A stretch of DNA of 62,646 bases from Flavobacterium seoulense (GCF_000695795.1 NZ_JNCA01000019.1:1-62646), one strand, 5' to 3'; counted from the stretch's first letter, positions 24,126-33,519 are shown. The notes: generated by a model not told the origin, from the letters alone. Numbers and translations are program-made.

Positions 24126-25184
24126 TTAGTATGTTTTATTGATTAAATAAAAATCAGCCAAAACAATTGCTGCCATCGCCTCGACAATAGGAACTGCACG
24201 AGGAACTACACAAGGATCATGACGACCTTTACCAGTCATTTCGGTAATCTCTCCTTTATTATTCAACGAATCTTGTTTTTGCATAATCGTAGCCACAGGT
24301 TTAAAAGCCACACGGAAATAAATATCCATTCCGTTGCTTATTCCGCCTTGAATTCCTCCTGAAAGATTGGTTTTTGTAGTACCATCTGCATTGTATAAAT
24401 CATTGTGCGTACTACCTTTCATTTTTGAACCTTCAAATCCGCTTCCATATTCGAAACCTTTTACAGCATTGATAGAAAGCATTGCTTTTCCTAATTCGGC
24501 ATGTAATTTATCAAAAACCGGTTCTCCTAATCCAATAGGTACATTTTGAATTACACAAGTAACCACACCTCCTACAGTATCACCTTCTTTACGAATTTGC
24601 TTGATATACTCTTCCATTGTCGCCGCCATTTCTTCATCCGGACAACGCACGGGATTGCTTTCGATTTTAGAAAAATCTAAATCCTGATAATCTTTTTCTA
24701 AAGAAAGTGGCCCTACAGCCGAAACATAAGCATGAATCTTAATATCTGACAACATTTGCTTAGCAATTGCTCCCGCTACTACTCTACTTGCTGTTTCACG
24801 AGCTGAACTTCTTCCTCCTCCGCGATAATCTCTAAAACCGTATTTTTGATCATATACATAATCAGCATGACTGGGTCTGTAATTATCTTTTATATGCGAA
24901 TAATCGTCTGATTTTTGATTGGTATTTGGAATGATAAAACCAATAGGAGTTCCAGTTGTTTTTCCTTCAAAAATTCCAGATAAAAATTGTACATCATCCG
25001 GTTCTTTTCTTTGTGTAACTATAGCTGATTGTCCTGGTTTTCTTCTTGACATTTCTAGTTGAATAGCATCAAAATCTAATGCAATTCCTGATGGGCAACC
25101 ATCAATGATTCCTCCTAAAGCTTCACCATGTGATTCTCCAAAAGTCGTTATTCTAAATAGTGTTCCGTAGCTATTTCCTGCCAT
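24126..25184 (-). CDS. aroC: Chorismate synthase
   Basis: Chorismate synthase makes chorismate from EPSP with reduced FMN, the last common step to aromatic amino acids, folate and quinones. The 352-residue protein has all three signatures: [14 protein letters not shown] at the start, [29 protein letters not shown] in the middle (abridged here as three adjoining blocks), and [14 protein letters not shown] near the end. Length is standard. It has its own promoter and terminator and no other shikimate genes nearby. Confidence 0.97.
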   Translation of the reverse strand: MAGNSYGTLFRITTFGESHGEALGGIIDGCPSGIALDFDAIQLEMSRRKPGQSAIVTQRKEPDDVQFLSGIFEGKTTGTPIGFIIPNTNQKSDDYSHIKDNYRPSHADYVYDQKYGFRDYRGGGRSSARETASRVVAGAIAKQMLSDIKIHAYVSAVGPLSLEKDYQDLDFSKIESNPVRCPDEEMAATMEEYIKQIRKEGDTVGGVVTCVIQNVPIGLGEPVFDKLHAELGKAMLSINAVKGFEYGSGFEGSKMKGSTHNDLYNADGTTKTNLSGGIQGGISNGMDIYFRVAFKPVATIMQKQDSLNNKGEITEMTGKGRHDPCVVPRAVPIVEAMAAIVLADFYLINKTY

Positions 25185-25200
25185 TATAATTAATTTTGAA

Positions 25201-25208
25201 CAAAAGTA
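25201..25208 (-). promoter_or_regulatory. Promoter -7 box TACTTTTG for aroC
   Basis: An exact TAnnTTTG match on the minus strand, 17 bases upstream of the aroC ATG. Confidence 0.65.
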
Positions 25209-25342
25209 CCATTTTAGTTTTAGCTTTAAAAATTAATGATTTAAAGATTTCAATCTTAAGCTAAAAATTGCGTTTTAGTTTACTAATAACAGCTTATTTA
25301 TTAACCTTAACTTTAAGATAATTTTACACTTACAACGTTAAT

Positions 25343-26191
25343 TTGCAAAACAACAAATTAGTAAATCAATTGAAAAAAAGAAAAGTTGAAGTAGTTGTAA
25401 TCTCTGATGTTCACCTTGGAACCTATGGAAGTCATGCCAAAGAATTATACAACTATTTATTGTCTATAAAGCCTGAAATCCTGGTCTTAAATGGCGATAT
25501 TATTGACATCTGGCAATTTAGAAAATCGTATTTCCCTAAATCACATTTAAAAGTTATCCAAAAAATAATAAGCTTTGCTTCTAAAGGAACCAAGGTTTAT
25601 TACATTACCGGAAACCATGACGAAATGCTTCGAAAATTTACCGAAATGAATATGGGAAATTTAGTTCTTGCCGATAAAGTAGTTTTAGAATTAGACGAAA
25701 AAAAAGCATGGATTTTTCATGGTGATGTTTTTGATGCTTCGGTCAATCATGCTAAATGGATTGCAAAACTAGGCGGTTTAGGTTATGATTATTTAATTCT
25801 AATTAACCGTTTTATCAACTGGTGCCTGAACAAAATGGGAAAAGAACCTTATTCTTTTTCGAAAAAAATAAAGGCAAGCGTAAAGAAAGCGGTCAAACAT
25901 ATTTCTGATTTTGAAGAAACCGCAACCGAATTAGCTATCGAAAACAAATATGATTATGTAATATGCGGACATATTCATGAACCAAAAATTCTTAAAAAAG
26001 CTAATAAATCGGGTTCTACACTTTATCTTAATTCAGGAGACTGGGTAGAAAATCTTACCGCCTTAGAATACAATAGAAAAAAATGGAAATTGTATAAATA
26101 TCATGAATCTAAATATAGTACATCAAATATTATTGAAAAAGAAGAACTCACTGGAGAACAACTAATTGCATCAATTATTCTTTCTAAATAA
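25343..26191 (+). CDS. Metallophosphoesterase, LpxH-like UDP-diacylglucosamine hydrolase
   Basis: A calcineurin-like metallophosphoesterase of up to 282 residues, similar to LpxH/LpxI-type enzymes that cut UDP-2,3-diacylglucosamine in lipid A synthesis. Metal-site motifs are in order: SDVHLGTYG, LNGDIID, TGNHDE, HGDVFD and CGHIHEP. Two TTG codons can start it, at 25343 and 25370. The second gives MKKRKVEVVVISDVHLG and leaves room for a -7-like TTAATTTG overlapping the first, so 25370 may be correct. No ATG is available. The substrate is inferred from the family. Confidence 0.82.
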   Translation: MQNNKLVNQLKKRKVEVVVISDVHLGTYGSHAKELYNYLLSIKPEILVLNGDIIDIWQFRKSYFPKSHLKVIQKIISFASKGTKVYYITGNHDEMLRKFTEMNMGNLVLADKVVLELDEKKAWIFHGDVFDASVNHAKWIAKLGGLGYDYLILINRFINWCLNKMGKEPYSFSKKIKASVKKAVKHISDFEETATELAIENKYDYVICGHIHEPKILKKANKSGSTLYLNSGDWVENLTALEYNRKKWKLYKYHESKYSTSNIIEKEELTGEQLIASIILSK

Positions 26192-26280
26192 ATCACAAGC
26201 CCTAATAATCCTAATAAAAAAAGTGGAAATTATATAAAAATATATAATTTTGGAGTAAAGATTACGTTTGCTAATAATTG

Positions 26281-26288
26281 TAAATTTG
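26281..26288 (+). promoter_or_regulatory. Promoter -7 box TAAATTTG
   Basis: An exact TAnnTTTG followed by C, 20 bases upstream of the ATG of the small outer-membrane protein. Confidence 0.65.
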
Positions 26289-26308
26289 CAAGTAACAAAA
26301 CTATTTTT

Positions 26309-26797
26309 ATGAAAAAAATCATTTTATCAGCTTTTATGCTAATGGGATTAGCGTTCAGCTCACAAGCACAAGAAATTTCAAAAAACGCTCTAGGTTTGCG
26401 TTTAGGAGACAATGACGGTTTTGGTGGAGAGATCTCTTACCAAAGAGGATTGTCTGACAACAACCGTTTAGAGTTAGACTTAGGATGGAGAAACAGTAAA
26501 AATGTTGATGCGTTCAAATTAACTGGTCTTTACCAATGGGTTTGGAACATCGATGGTGGATTCAACTGGTACGCTGGTGTTGGTGGAGGTGTTGGAAACT
26601 GGAGTGTTGATGCGCCTGGAGTAGATGAGAGTAAAACATTTGCTTTTGTTGCTGGAGATCTTGGTATTGAGTACGGTTTTGACGAAGTGCCTCTTTTACT
26701 TTCTCTAGACATTAGACCAGAATTGTATTTTTCTGATAACTACTATGGAGATAACTTTGGACCAGATATCGCTTTAGGTATTAAATTCAAGTTCTAA
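26309..26797 (+). CDS. Small outer-membrane beta-barrel protein
   Basis: A 162-residue exported protein. It has a signal peptide (MKKIILSAFMLMGLAFSSQAQE) and then alternating amphipathic strands (LGLRLGDNDGFGGEISYQRG, RLELDLGWRNS, FKLTGLYQWVW, FNWYAGVGGGVGNW, LGIEYGF, LLLSLDIRPELYF, ALGIKFKF). The last residue is an aromatic Phe, as in outer-membrane barrels. Eight strands fit the size. A strong promoter and favourable codons suggest high expression. The cargo or ligand is unknown. It converges on the PrcB-like lipoprotein gene. Confidence 0.82.
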   Translation: MKKIILSAFMLMGLAFSSQAQEISKNALGLRLGDNDGFGGEISYQRGLSDNNRLELDLGWRNSKNVDAFKLTGLYQWVWNIDGGFNWYAGVGGGVGNWSVDAPGVDESKTFAFVAGDLGIEYGFDEVPLLLSLDIRPELYFSDNYYGDNFGPDIALGIKFKF

Positions 26798-26815
26798 TCT
26801 AAGAAAAAATGACAC

Positions 26816-26848
26816 AAAAAATGCCACTTTTTTAAAGTGGCATTTTTT
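26816..26848. terminator. Bidirectional terminator ATGCCACTTT / AAAGTGGCAT
   Basis: A ten-base-pair stem with short T loop, A run before and T run after. It is shared by the barrel protein gene (+) and the lipoprotein gene (-), whose stop codon touches it. Confidence 0.88.
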
Positions 26849-27276
26849 TATTTTACGATAATTTCTTTTTTCGAATTAACCTTTACAACCGTATAAGGAT
26901 ATGTAATCATTTGCATCAACATGGCATTGGGATCAGGTAGTAATTCTTTTACTTTAACAATAATTTGCTTATCCGTTTCTTCAACATTATCAACCGTTAT
27001 GGCGTAGCCGCTTGTGGGCTTTTGTCCCATATTGAGAATCACAAAATTTGATTGTTTCACATCAGCTTCTGAAATTTTTCCTTTTAAATTCTCATCATTA
27101 AGTAACATTTTAATTTCGTTAGGTTCCGATAGAATTTCGTAGAAATTAATATTTCCTCCTCCGTCATTTTTTTGCAATAAAACTTCGTACAGATTTTTAT
27201 GGGTTGGGACTTTTTCTGCCGTTTTACAAGAAAACAACATTAAAACTATAGCTATAGAAAGAATACTTTTTTTCAT
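26848..27276 (-). CDS. PrcB-like (protease complex subunit C-terminal domain) lipoprotein
   Basis: A 142-residue lipoprotein: MKKSILSIAIVLMLFSC gives a lipobox with C17. The C-terminal half matches the PrcB C-terminal domain, with FVILNMGQKPTSGYAITVDN and YPYTVVKVN as the key strands; this domain was first seen in the Treponema protease complex. It is probably a periplasmic binding or inhibitor domain. I chose the ATG at 27276 rather than a frame from 27378, because the latter would overlap bshA and lacks a signal peptide. It lies 10 bases downstream of bshA. Confidence 0.8.
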   Translation of the reverse strand: MKKSILSIAIVLMLFSCKTAEKVPTHKNLYEVLLQKNDGGGNINFYEILSEPNEIKMLLNDENLKGKISEADVKQSNFVILNMGQKPTSGYAITVDNVEETDKQIIVKVKELLPDPNAMLMQMITYPYTVVKVNSKKEIIVK

Positions 27277-27286
27277 GTGCTTAAAA

Positions 27287-28444
27287 TTAATTAGAATCTG
27301 AATGTTGTTTTTTTTGATATTTTTTAATTGCCTTATCATAAATATCAATATACAAAGGCAAAATGTGTTTGATGTCAAATTTTTTAGCGACAGTTAAGGC
27401 GTCTTCTTTAAATTTTGCCAAAACGGTATCATCTTTTAAAATCTTCAGCGCATTTTGAGACATTTCATCAATATTTCCTACATCACTTAAATAACCAGAG
27501 ACGCCATCAAAATTAACCTCAGGCAAACCTCCTGAATTACTGGAAATAACCGGAACTCCCCAGGCCATTGCTTCAAGAGCGGCCAATCCAAAACTTTCTG
27601 TCTCTGAAGGCAACAAAAACAAATCTGAATTACTTAAAAGCTTATCAATTTCATTACTATTACCAAAAAAGATTACTTTATCAACTATTCCTAGTTCCTG
27701 ACATAAAAATTCGGCTTTTTCCTTTTCAGGTCCATCACCTACCATCAATAATTTGGCTGGAATTTCTTTTTGAATTTTATAAAATATCTTAACGATATCC
27801 GGAATTCGTTTTACTTTTCGAAAATTAGAAATATGGGTAATAATTCGCTCTTCGGTTTTAGCAATAAGCGAACGTTTACATGGAATATTCAAATCAGGGT
27901 TATTTTTATCTAATTCGATAAAATTAGGAATAACATGAATATCACGTTTAATATTAAATAATTTATAAGTATCGTCTTTTAAACTTTGAGATACCGAAGT
28001 CACCACATCTGATTTATTGATACTAAAACTTACTGCCGGTTTATAATGCGGATGATTACCTACCAAAGTAATATCTGTTCCGTGAAGGGTTGTAATCATT
28101 GGGATTTCGATTCCTTCATTTTTAAGCATTTGCTTCGCCATATAACCTGCATAAGCATGAGGAATGGCATAATGTACATGCAATACATCAATTTTATACA
28201 ACTTAACCATATCGACCAGCTTACTCGATAAAGCCAATTCATAAGGTTGGTAATGAAACAAAGGATATTCGGGAACGTTTACTTCGTGATAATGAACATT
28301 AGGACTTAGCAACGCCAAACGTACCGGCTGACTATAAGTTATAAAGTGAACTTCATGTCCTAAACGAGCTAATTCTAAACCTAATTCGGTAGCGACAACA
28401 CCACTTCCTCCAAAGGTTGGATAACAAACTATTGCTATTTTCAT
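27287..28444 (-). CDS. bshA: N-acetyl-alpha-D-glucosaminyl L-malate synthase BshA
   Basis: BshA joins UDP-GlcNAc to L-malate, the first step of bacillithiol, the main low-molecular-weight thiol of Firmicutes and many Bacteroidetes. The 385-residue GT4 enzyme opens MKIAIVCYPTFGGSGVVATELG. It has HFITYSQPVRL, HVHYAIPHAYAGYMAKQML and TTLHGTDITLVG, all BshA-specific. The donor site is ESFGLAALEAMAWGVPVISSN in the C-terminal Rossmann domain. BshB and BshC are not in this window. The PrcB-like lipoprotein follows on the same strand. Confidence 0.95.
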   Translation of the reverse strand: MKIAIVCYPTFGGSGVVATELGLELARLGHEVHFITYSQPVRLALLSPNVHYHEVNVPEYPLFHYQPYELALSSKLVDMVKLYKIDVLHVHYAIPHAYAGYMAKQMLKNEGIEIPMITTLHGTDITLVGNHPHYKPAVSFSINKSDVVTSVSQSLKDDTYKLFNIKRDIHVIPNFIELDKNNPDLNIPCKRSLIAKTEERIITHISNFRKVKRIPDIVKIFYKIQKEIPAKLLMVGDGPEKEKAEFLCQELGIVDKVIFFGNSNEIDKLLSNSDLFLLPSETESFGLAALEAMAWGVPVISSNSGGLPEVNFDGVSGYLSDVGNIDEMSQNALKILKDDTVLAKFKEDALTVAKKFDIKHILPLYIDIYDKAIKKYQKKQHSDSN

Positions 28445-28462
28445 GTATAAATTTTAGTATTA

Positions 28463-28470
28463 CGAAAGTA
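28463..28470 (-). promoter_or_regulatory. Promoter-like TACTTTCG upstream of bshA
   Basis: On the minus strand this matches TAnnTTTG except for one base. A similar TAATTTCG lies before the E2 gene at 7442-7449. Confidence 0.4.
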
Positions 28471-28542
28471 CTCAAAAAGCAACAAAAAAGAGTTAAATTA
28501 AGTTAAAACTCCTATACAGCACTGCAAAAATATAGGTACAAA

Positions 28543-28566
28543 AAAAGGAGAAAAAAATCTCCTTTT
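28543..28566 (-). terminator. Terminator AAAAGGAGA / TCTCCTTTT
   Basis: A nine-base-pair stem with a six-A loop just after the stop of the gene at 28576, with T following on the minus strand. Confidence 0.75.
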
Positions 28567-28575
28567 ATACTTTTA

Positions 28576-29058
28576 TTAAAAAAATCGGCTATGCCAGCTA
28601 TCTGCTGCAGGCACTTCCCATGATTCATTATATTCCTGAATGGTATTAATCAGGTTATTAAAAACAATCGTATTTTCGGTCACTGCTTTATCTTTTACCA
28701 TTTTCTTGAAATCAATTAATGGTTTATGAGCAATGTGTTCTCCTAATTTAAAAGTTACATTCATTTTATCTAATAAATCAACGCCATATTTTTGCTCTAA
28801 ACTTTGAATAAAAGCTACTGAAGCATCAATTGAACAACCTGTTGCTGATTGTACTTCCTGATTTACTGCAAGAATGATAAAACGATTGTACTTTAACTGG
28901 TAAGAAGCTTCCAGACTTGTTCCGTGAGCTGCCCAACCGTTTAAAAATGTTTCTAAATCGGCTTCTATTTCAGAAAATTCGGCATCCGAAAATTTTCTGT
29001 TTGACTGGTAAATCCAAATTCTGGATTCTTCTGGTAAATTTTCAAATGGTACGTACAT
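28576..29058 (-). CDS. Conserved Bacteroidetes protein, often mislabelled ABC transporter ATPase
   Basis: A 160-residue soluble protein opening MYVPFENLPEESRIWIYQSNRKFSD. It also contains FLNGWAAHGTSLEASYQLKYNRFIILAVNQ and the segment SATGCSIDASVAFIQSLEQKYGVDLLDK. There is no Walker A or ABC signature, so the ATPase label sometimes attached to this family is wrong. The conserved GCSIDAS-type cysteine and the acidic helices suggest a compact alpha/beta fold. It lies 75 bases downstream of the Fe-S protein gene on the same strand and may share its transcript. I cannot assign a function. Confidence 0.75.
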   Translation of the reverse strand: MYVPFENLPEESRIWIYQSNRKFSDAEFSEIEADLETFLNGWAAHGTSLEASYQLKYNRFIILAVNQEVQSATGCSIDASVAFIQSLEQKYGVDLLDKMNVTFKLGEHIAHKPLIDFKKMVKDKAVTENTIVFNNLINTIQEYNESWEVPAADSWHSRFF

Positions 29059-29133
29059 ATCAATTTTAGATTTTTGATTGTTGATTTTAAATTGCAGATT
29101 TATTTTTAATCTTAGTAACTTAGCATCCTAAGC

Positions 29134-29925
29134 TTACAAATCCTGCGCATTCGCGATTAATTCAGCGATATCCATCACCTTTACATCGGCTTCTTTTTCT
29201 TTACTCTTAATTCCGTCAGTCATCATCGTATTACAAAACGGACAAGCGGTAGCGATAATTTCAGAATGACTTTCCAGAGCATCTTCGGTTCTTTCGACGT
29301 TTACTTCTTTGTTCCCTTTTTCGGCATCCTTAAACATTTGCGCTCCACCAGCTCCACAACACAATCCATTTGCTTTAGAGCGTTTCATTTCGACCAATTC
29401 AACATCTAATTTTTCAATTAAATCACGTGGTGCTTCGTAAATTTTATTCGCTCTTCCTAAATAACAAGGATCATGGAACGTAATTTTTTTTCCTTTAAAT
29501 TGCCCGCCTTCAATACTTAATCTTCCGTCGTTCAATAAGGATTTTAAAAATTCTGTATGGTGTACTACATCATATTTTCCGCCAAGTTCAGGATATTCAT
29601 TTTTTAAAGTATTAAAACAATGCGGACAAGCAGTCACAATTTTTTTAGCTTCATAAGCATTCAGCACTTCGATATTCATCATGGCCTGCATTTGAAACAA
29701 AAATTCGTTTCCCGCTCTTTTTGCAGGATCTCCGGTACAACTTTCTTCGGTACCTAAAACTGCAAACGGAACATTGGCACTATTTAATATACGCACAAAT
29801 GCTTTGGTAATTTTTTTGGCTCTATCGTCAAAACTTCCTGCGCAACCTACCCAAAACAAAACTTCAGGTTGTTTTCCTTGAGCCAGCATTTCTGCCATTG
29901 TGGGTACTATCAAATTTTCTGACAT
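29134..29925 (-). CDS. CCG-domain Fe-S oxidoreductase subunit (HdrB/LutA/GlpC-like)
   Basis: A 263-residue soluble subunit with two cysteine-rich CCG domains, as in heterodisulfide reductase HdrB and lactate-utilisation LutA. Visible motifs are WVGCAGSFDDRAKK, CPHCFNTLKNEYPELGG, FHDPCYLGR, CCGAGGAQMFKD and CPFCNTMMTDG. Such domains bind an unusual [4Fe-4S] cluster and act on thiols or 2-hydroxyacids. It follows the membrane Fe-S protein gene by 70 bases, and together they form one membrane-bound electron-transfer unit. The oxidised substrate is not known from sequence. Confidence 0.88.
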   Translation of the reverse strand: MSENLIVPTMAEMLAQGKQPEVLFWVGCAGSFDDRAKKITKAFVRILNSANVPFAVLGTEESCTGDPAKRAGNEFLFQMQAMMNIEVLNAYEAKKIVTACPHCFNTLKNEYPELGGKYDVVHHTEFLKSLLNDGRLSIEGGQFKGKKITFHDPCYLGRANKIYEAPRDLIEKLDVELVEMKRSKANGLCCGAGGAQMFKDAEKGNKEVNVERTEDALESHSEIIATACPFCNTMMTDGIKSKEKEADVKVMDIAELIANAQDL

Positions 29926-29995
29926 TTCTTTTTGTTTAATCGTTGATTTGTTATTTGTTTAAACGGTTAAACATTTTACCGAATAAACAATTCAA

Positions 29996-31333
29996 CTATA
30001 TTTCGTTTTTCCAGTTCAATCGATCTTGTTGATTGTATGGCCAAGGTGCTCCGTTATTTTCAACATTAGTCATCATGGCATTTAAAGTTGTTGGTGCTGC
30101 ACTTTGCTCCATTACTAAGAAACGACGCATATCCATAATAATTGATAACGGACTAATGCTTACCGGACATTCCTCTACACAAGCGTTACAAGAAGTACAA
30201 GCCCAAAGTTCTTCGGGAGTAATGTAATCATTCAGTAATGTTTTATTATCAGCAACAAAAACACCTTTGTTAGCATCAATATTTCTTCCTACTTCTTCCA
30301 TCCTATCGCGCGTATCCATCATAATTTTTCGGGGAGATAATTTCTTACCCGTAATATTAGCCGGACATGCCGAAGTACATCTTCCGCACTCGGTACAAGT
30401 ATAAGCATTAAGTAATTGTACCCAGTTTAAATCTTGTATATCACTAGCTCCAAATTTAGCCGGAACTTCTCCTTCAGCTGCTGCCGGAGCTGTAAATGGA
30501 TCAGCATTGGGATCCATCATCATTTTCACTTCTTTAGTAACTGCTTCTAAATTATCAAATTCTCCTAATGGTTTTAAATTCGCAAAATAAGTATTTGGAA
30601 AAGCTAAAAGAATGTGCAAATGTTTTGAAAAATACAAATAATTCATGAATATCAAAATCCCAACGATATGTAACCACCAAAACAATTCGTAAATCACAGC
30701 TACTGCATCGTTATTTATTCCGTTAAATAAAGGCGCTAAAAACTGACTTACCGGAAATGAACCTGCCTGAATGAAATGAGGATATCCTCCTGGTACGTAC
30801 TGCAAATGAAAATCGGCAGCATTCATGAACAAAAACAGAACCATCAATATGGTTTCAAAATACAAGATAAAATTAGCATCCTTTTTAGGATATCCATTTA
30901 AATCCGGATTTATAAAACGCTTTAGTTTGATTACATTTCGTCTAATCCAAAATACAGTTACAGCAATGATAACTAAAATGGCTAAAATTTCGAAAGAAGC
31001 GATTAGCACATTGTAGACAGCGCCTAAAAACGGAGCAAAAACTCTGTGCGTACCGAATAATCCATCGATAATTATCTCCAGTAATTCGATATTGATAATC
31101 ACAAAACCAACATAGACAATGATATGCAAAATCCCGGCAACAGGTCTTTTAACCATTTTTGACTGCCCTAAAGCAATCATTGCCATATTTCTCCATCGTT
31201 CTTTTGAATTGTCTTTTCGATCTACATCAATTCCTAAATTAATATTTCTGTAGATTTTTTTGATATTCGAAATAAAGTATCCAAAACCAACAATTAAGAT
31301 GATTGCAAATAATATATTATCTAAATAACTCAT
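29996..31333 (-). CDS. Membrane-bound 4Fe-4S electron-transfer protein
   Basis: A 445-residue protein with five or so N-terminal transmembrane helices (about 5-290), resembling the cytochrome b-like subunit NarI/HdrE. A cytoplasmic domain with two 4Fe-4S sites follows: CTECGRCTSACPANITG and CTSCNACVEECPVS. Several membrane histidines (HIIVYVGF, HLQYVPGGYPHF, WWLHIVG) could hold heme or bind quinone. With the CCG protein next to it, it resembles an HdrDE-type complex moving electrons between a soluble donor and menaquinone. The physiological donor is not evident. Confidence 0.85.
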   Translation of the reverse strand: MSYLDNILFAIILIVGFGYFISNIKKIYRNINLGIDVDRKDNSKERWRNMAMIALGQSKMVKRPVAGILHIIVYVGFVIINIELLEIIIDGLFGTHRVFAPFLGAVYNVLIASFEILAILVIIAVTVFWIRRNVIKLKRFINPDLNGYPKKDANFILYFETILMVLFLFMNAADFHLQYVPGGYPHFIQAGSFPVSQFLAPLFNGINNDAVAVIYELFWWLHIVGILIFMNYLYFSKHLHILLAFPNTYFANLKPLGEFDNLEAVTKEVKMMMDPNADPFTAPAAAEGEVPAKFGASDIQDLNWVQLLNAYTCTECGRCTSACPANITGKKLSPRKIMMDTRDRMEEVGRNIDANKGVFVADNKTLLNDYITPEELWACTSCNACVEECPVSISPLSIIMDMRRFLVMEQSAAPTTLNAMMTNVENNGAPWPYNQQDRLNWKNEI

Positions 31334-31342
31334 AGTATGTTA

Positions 31343-32302
31343 TTATTTACTATTTGAAACGGTATCAGTAGGTGCTTTGTAAGGCTTATTTTTCTTTCCA
31401 AAAAGTGAAACATTAATATATCTTGTAGGATACAATCGAACATCCTGAAGTAATAATTCTAATTCTTTAGAAGTTTTAGACAGATTGTTATAAAAAGCAT
31501 CATCATTTAATAATTTACCCATACTTCCTTTTCCAGCTTCTAACCCAGCCATGATTTCTTTTACTTTAGCTAAACTAGCATTCAGTGTTTCCACTGTTTT
31601 TCCTAAATCAGCTTTGTCTAAAGATTCTGAAATATTCGCAAAATTGCCTGACATTTTATTAAAATTAGTAACAGCTCCGTTGATTTTAGTTTTGTTATCT
31701 GCTAATAATGAATTCATCCCAGCCGAAGCCTGATGAAATTGTTCCATTGTTTTACTTAACTCAGCAATACTTTTCTTTAAATCTTCCTGTGTTTTTTTGT
31801 CCAGCACATTATTGATTCCAGAAATCAGATTATCAGCATTAACTAATACTTTTTCTATTTTATCCTGAAGAGGAACTAACTTCTTGCTTAAAGATTCTGT
31901 CATTCCTAATCGGACATTGCCCTGTAAACGATCTCCTTTTTCTACAACTGTTTTATCTGAAAAATTAGGCTCGATAGCAATTTGCTTTCCGCCAATAAAT
32001 CCTGGTTCATAAATAGTTGCAAGACTTGATTTAGAAATTGGAAAATCAGTTTTTATCTGTAATTCAACTAATAATTTACCGTCATTAGGATTAATGGTAA
32101 TATTTTCAATTTTACCAATAACTAAACCATTTAAAGTTACCGGAGCTGATATTGCTAAGCCTTCAACGCTGTCATACTGAACATACAATGTTGTATAACT
32201 GCTAAAAAGATCTCTTCCTTTTAAAAAACTATAACCCCAAATAAATAATAATATCGATGCAATTACCAGAATTGCAGTCTTAATTTCTCTTGTTAGTTTC
32301 AA
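31343..32302 (-). CDS. MCE / MlaD-family lipid transport protein
   Basis: A 319-residue protein with a transmembrane anchor (about 9-27, TAILVIASILLFIWGYSFL) and an MCE domain (about 36-115; YTTLYVQYDSVEGLAISAPVTLNGLVIGKI). A long helical periplasmic tail follows (about 140-290). MCE proteins form rings or tubes that carry phospholipids between the inner and outer membrane. The matching ATPase and permease genes are not adjacent. It starts 48 bases after the amidase gene and ends 10 bases before the Fe-S protein gene on the same strand. Confidence 0.9.
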   Translation of the reverse strand: MKLTREIKTAILVIASILLFIWGYSFLKGRDLFSSYTTLYVQYDSVEGLAISAPVTLNGLVIGKIENITINPNDGKLLVELQIKTDFPISKSSLATIYEPGFIGGKQIAIEPNFSDKTVVEKGDRLQGNVRLGMTESLSKKLVPLQDKIEKVLVNADNLISGINNVLDKKTQEDLKKSIAELSKTMEQFHQASAGMNSLLADNKTKINGAVTNFNKMSGNFANISESLDKADLGKTVETLNASLAKVKEIMAGLEAGKGSMGKLLNDDAFYNNLSKTSKELELLLQDVRLYPTRYINVSLFGKKNKPYKAPTDTVSNSK

Positions 32303-32349
32303 AATATAAGTATTTAGTGCAAATTTAATATAAATATTAGAACTTGGCG

Positions 32350-33519
32350 TTATTTAATTGCATCCTGGATATCGATTTTAACTCCATTTTTGTAAGCCAC
32401 TAAAAATGCAGATTCAAATCCTTTTGCTTTTGCTTCATCCAAAAGCTTTCTAGAAACCTCATAATCATTGGTTTCTCCATAAAAATATTTATAATTTCTT
32501 CCTATTGGTTCCATTGACACATCTCTTAGACCTTTGAAATTTTTAGGAGCCAATTGTAAATTTTTACTAGAAACTGCCAATTGAACTTTAAAAACAACAT
32601 CTGATTTTGCCTGAACAGGAACTTCTTTTTTAGGAACTACCGGATCTGGAGTTTTTGTTACAACTGAAGCCGGAGTTGTTACTGGCGCTTCTTCTGCCAT
32701 TCTTTCAGATGGTTTCACTGCCGGTTCTGATTCTTCTCCTCCAAAATATTCATTTTTATAACTAATAATTGCATTAGCAATTGCTCTGGCTATATCATTC
32801 TGACCTTCTTCAGAATCTAAAATATTACCTTCCTCATAATTAGATATAAATCCGGTTTCAATTAAAACTCTTGGCATATAAGCCTTATGCAATACCATGA
32901 AAGGCGCTTGTTTTACACCGCCAGCTCTGATTTTTTTACCTAAAGCTGCAAAACCGTTTTGTATTTTACTAGCCAAAGAAATACTGTTATCCAAATATTC
33001 TTCCTGCATCAACGTAAAACCAATCATAGTTTCCGGAGAATTGGGATCAAAACCTTCGTATTTTGCTTTATAATCTTTTTCTAAAGTAATTACCGAGTTC
33101 TCTTTCTTTGCTGCTTCTAAGTTGGAAGCAATTTTACTCATACCCATTACGTAAGTTTCAGTTCCATCGGCTGCTGTGTTTCTATTGGCATTACAGTGAA
33201 TCGAAACAAAAATATTAGCATTGGCTCTGTTCGCAATATTAGCTCTTTCGACCAAATCAATAAAAACATCGGTTTTTCGGGTGTAGATAACAGCAATTTT
33301 ACGATTTTGCTCTAGCAACTTCCCTACTTTAAGCACGATGGCTAAGTTGATATTTTTTTCGACATGACCATTATAAGAAGCACCAAAATCATGCGCTCCA
33401 TGACCTGCATCCAGAGTAACCTTAAAGACATCAGATTGTGCAAAAGCTGAATTACATAGTAAGATTACTAATAATGATAATACGGCAGTAGTTTTTTTAA
33501 TTGTAATTGTTAATTTCAA
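32350..33519 (-). CDS. N-acetylmuramoyl-L-alanine amidase with SPOR domain (copy 2)
   Basis: A 389-residue exported zinc amidase that cuts the peptide from MurNAc during cell separation. It has a signal peptide (up to SAFAQ), then the Amidase_3 domain with LDAGHGAHDFGAS, VEKNINLAIVLKVG, FVSIHCNAN and VLIETGFISN supplying zinc ligands and catalytic Glu. A Pro/Val/Thr-rich linker (about 265-315) leads to a C-terminal SPOR domain (about 318-389; VFKVQLAVSSKNLQL) that binds denuded septal glycan. It is the downstream partner of a tandem pair; the linker is longer than in its neighbour. Confidence 0.93.
   Translation of the reverse strand: MKLTITIKKTTAVLSLLVILLCNSAFAQSDVFKVTLDAGHGAHDFGASYNGHVEKNINLAIVLKVGKLLEQNRKIAVIYTRKTDVFIDLVERANIANRANANIFVSIHCNANRNTAADGTETYVMGMSKIASNLEAAKKENSVITLEKDYKAKYEGFDPNSPETMIGFTLMQEEYLDNSISLASKIQNGFAALGKKIRAGGVKQAPFMVLHKAYMPRVLIETGFISNYEEGNILDSEEGQNDIARAIANAIISYKNEYFGGEESEPAVKPSERMAEEAPVTTPASVVTKTPDPVVPKKEVPVQAKSDVVFKVQLAVSSKNLQLAPKNFKGLRDVSMEPIGRNYKYFYGETNDYEVSRKLLDEAKAKGFESAFLVAYKNGVKIDIQDAIK

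Noticed and set aside
27277..27378. Upstream extension of the PrcB-like lipoprotein
   Set aside because: It overlaps the 3' end of bshA and hides the lipoprotein signal, which begins at 27276.
28576..29058. ABC transporter ATPase label for this protein
   Set aside because: No Walker A, Walker B or signature motif exists in its 160 residues.
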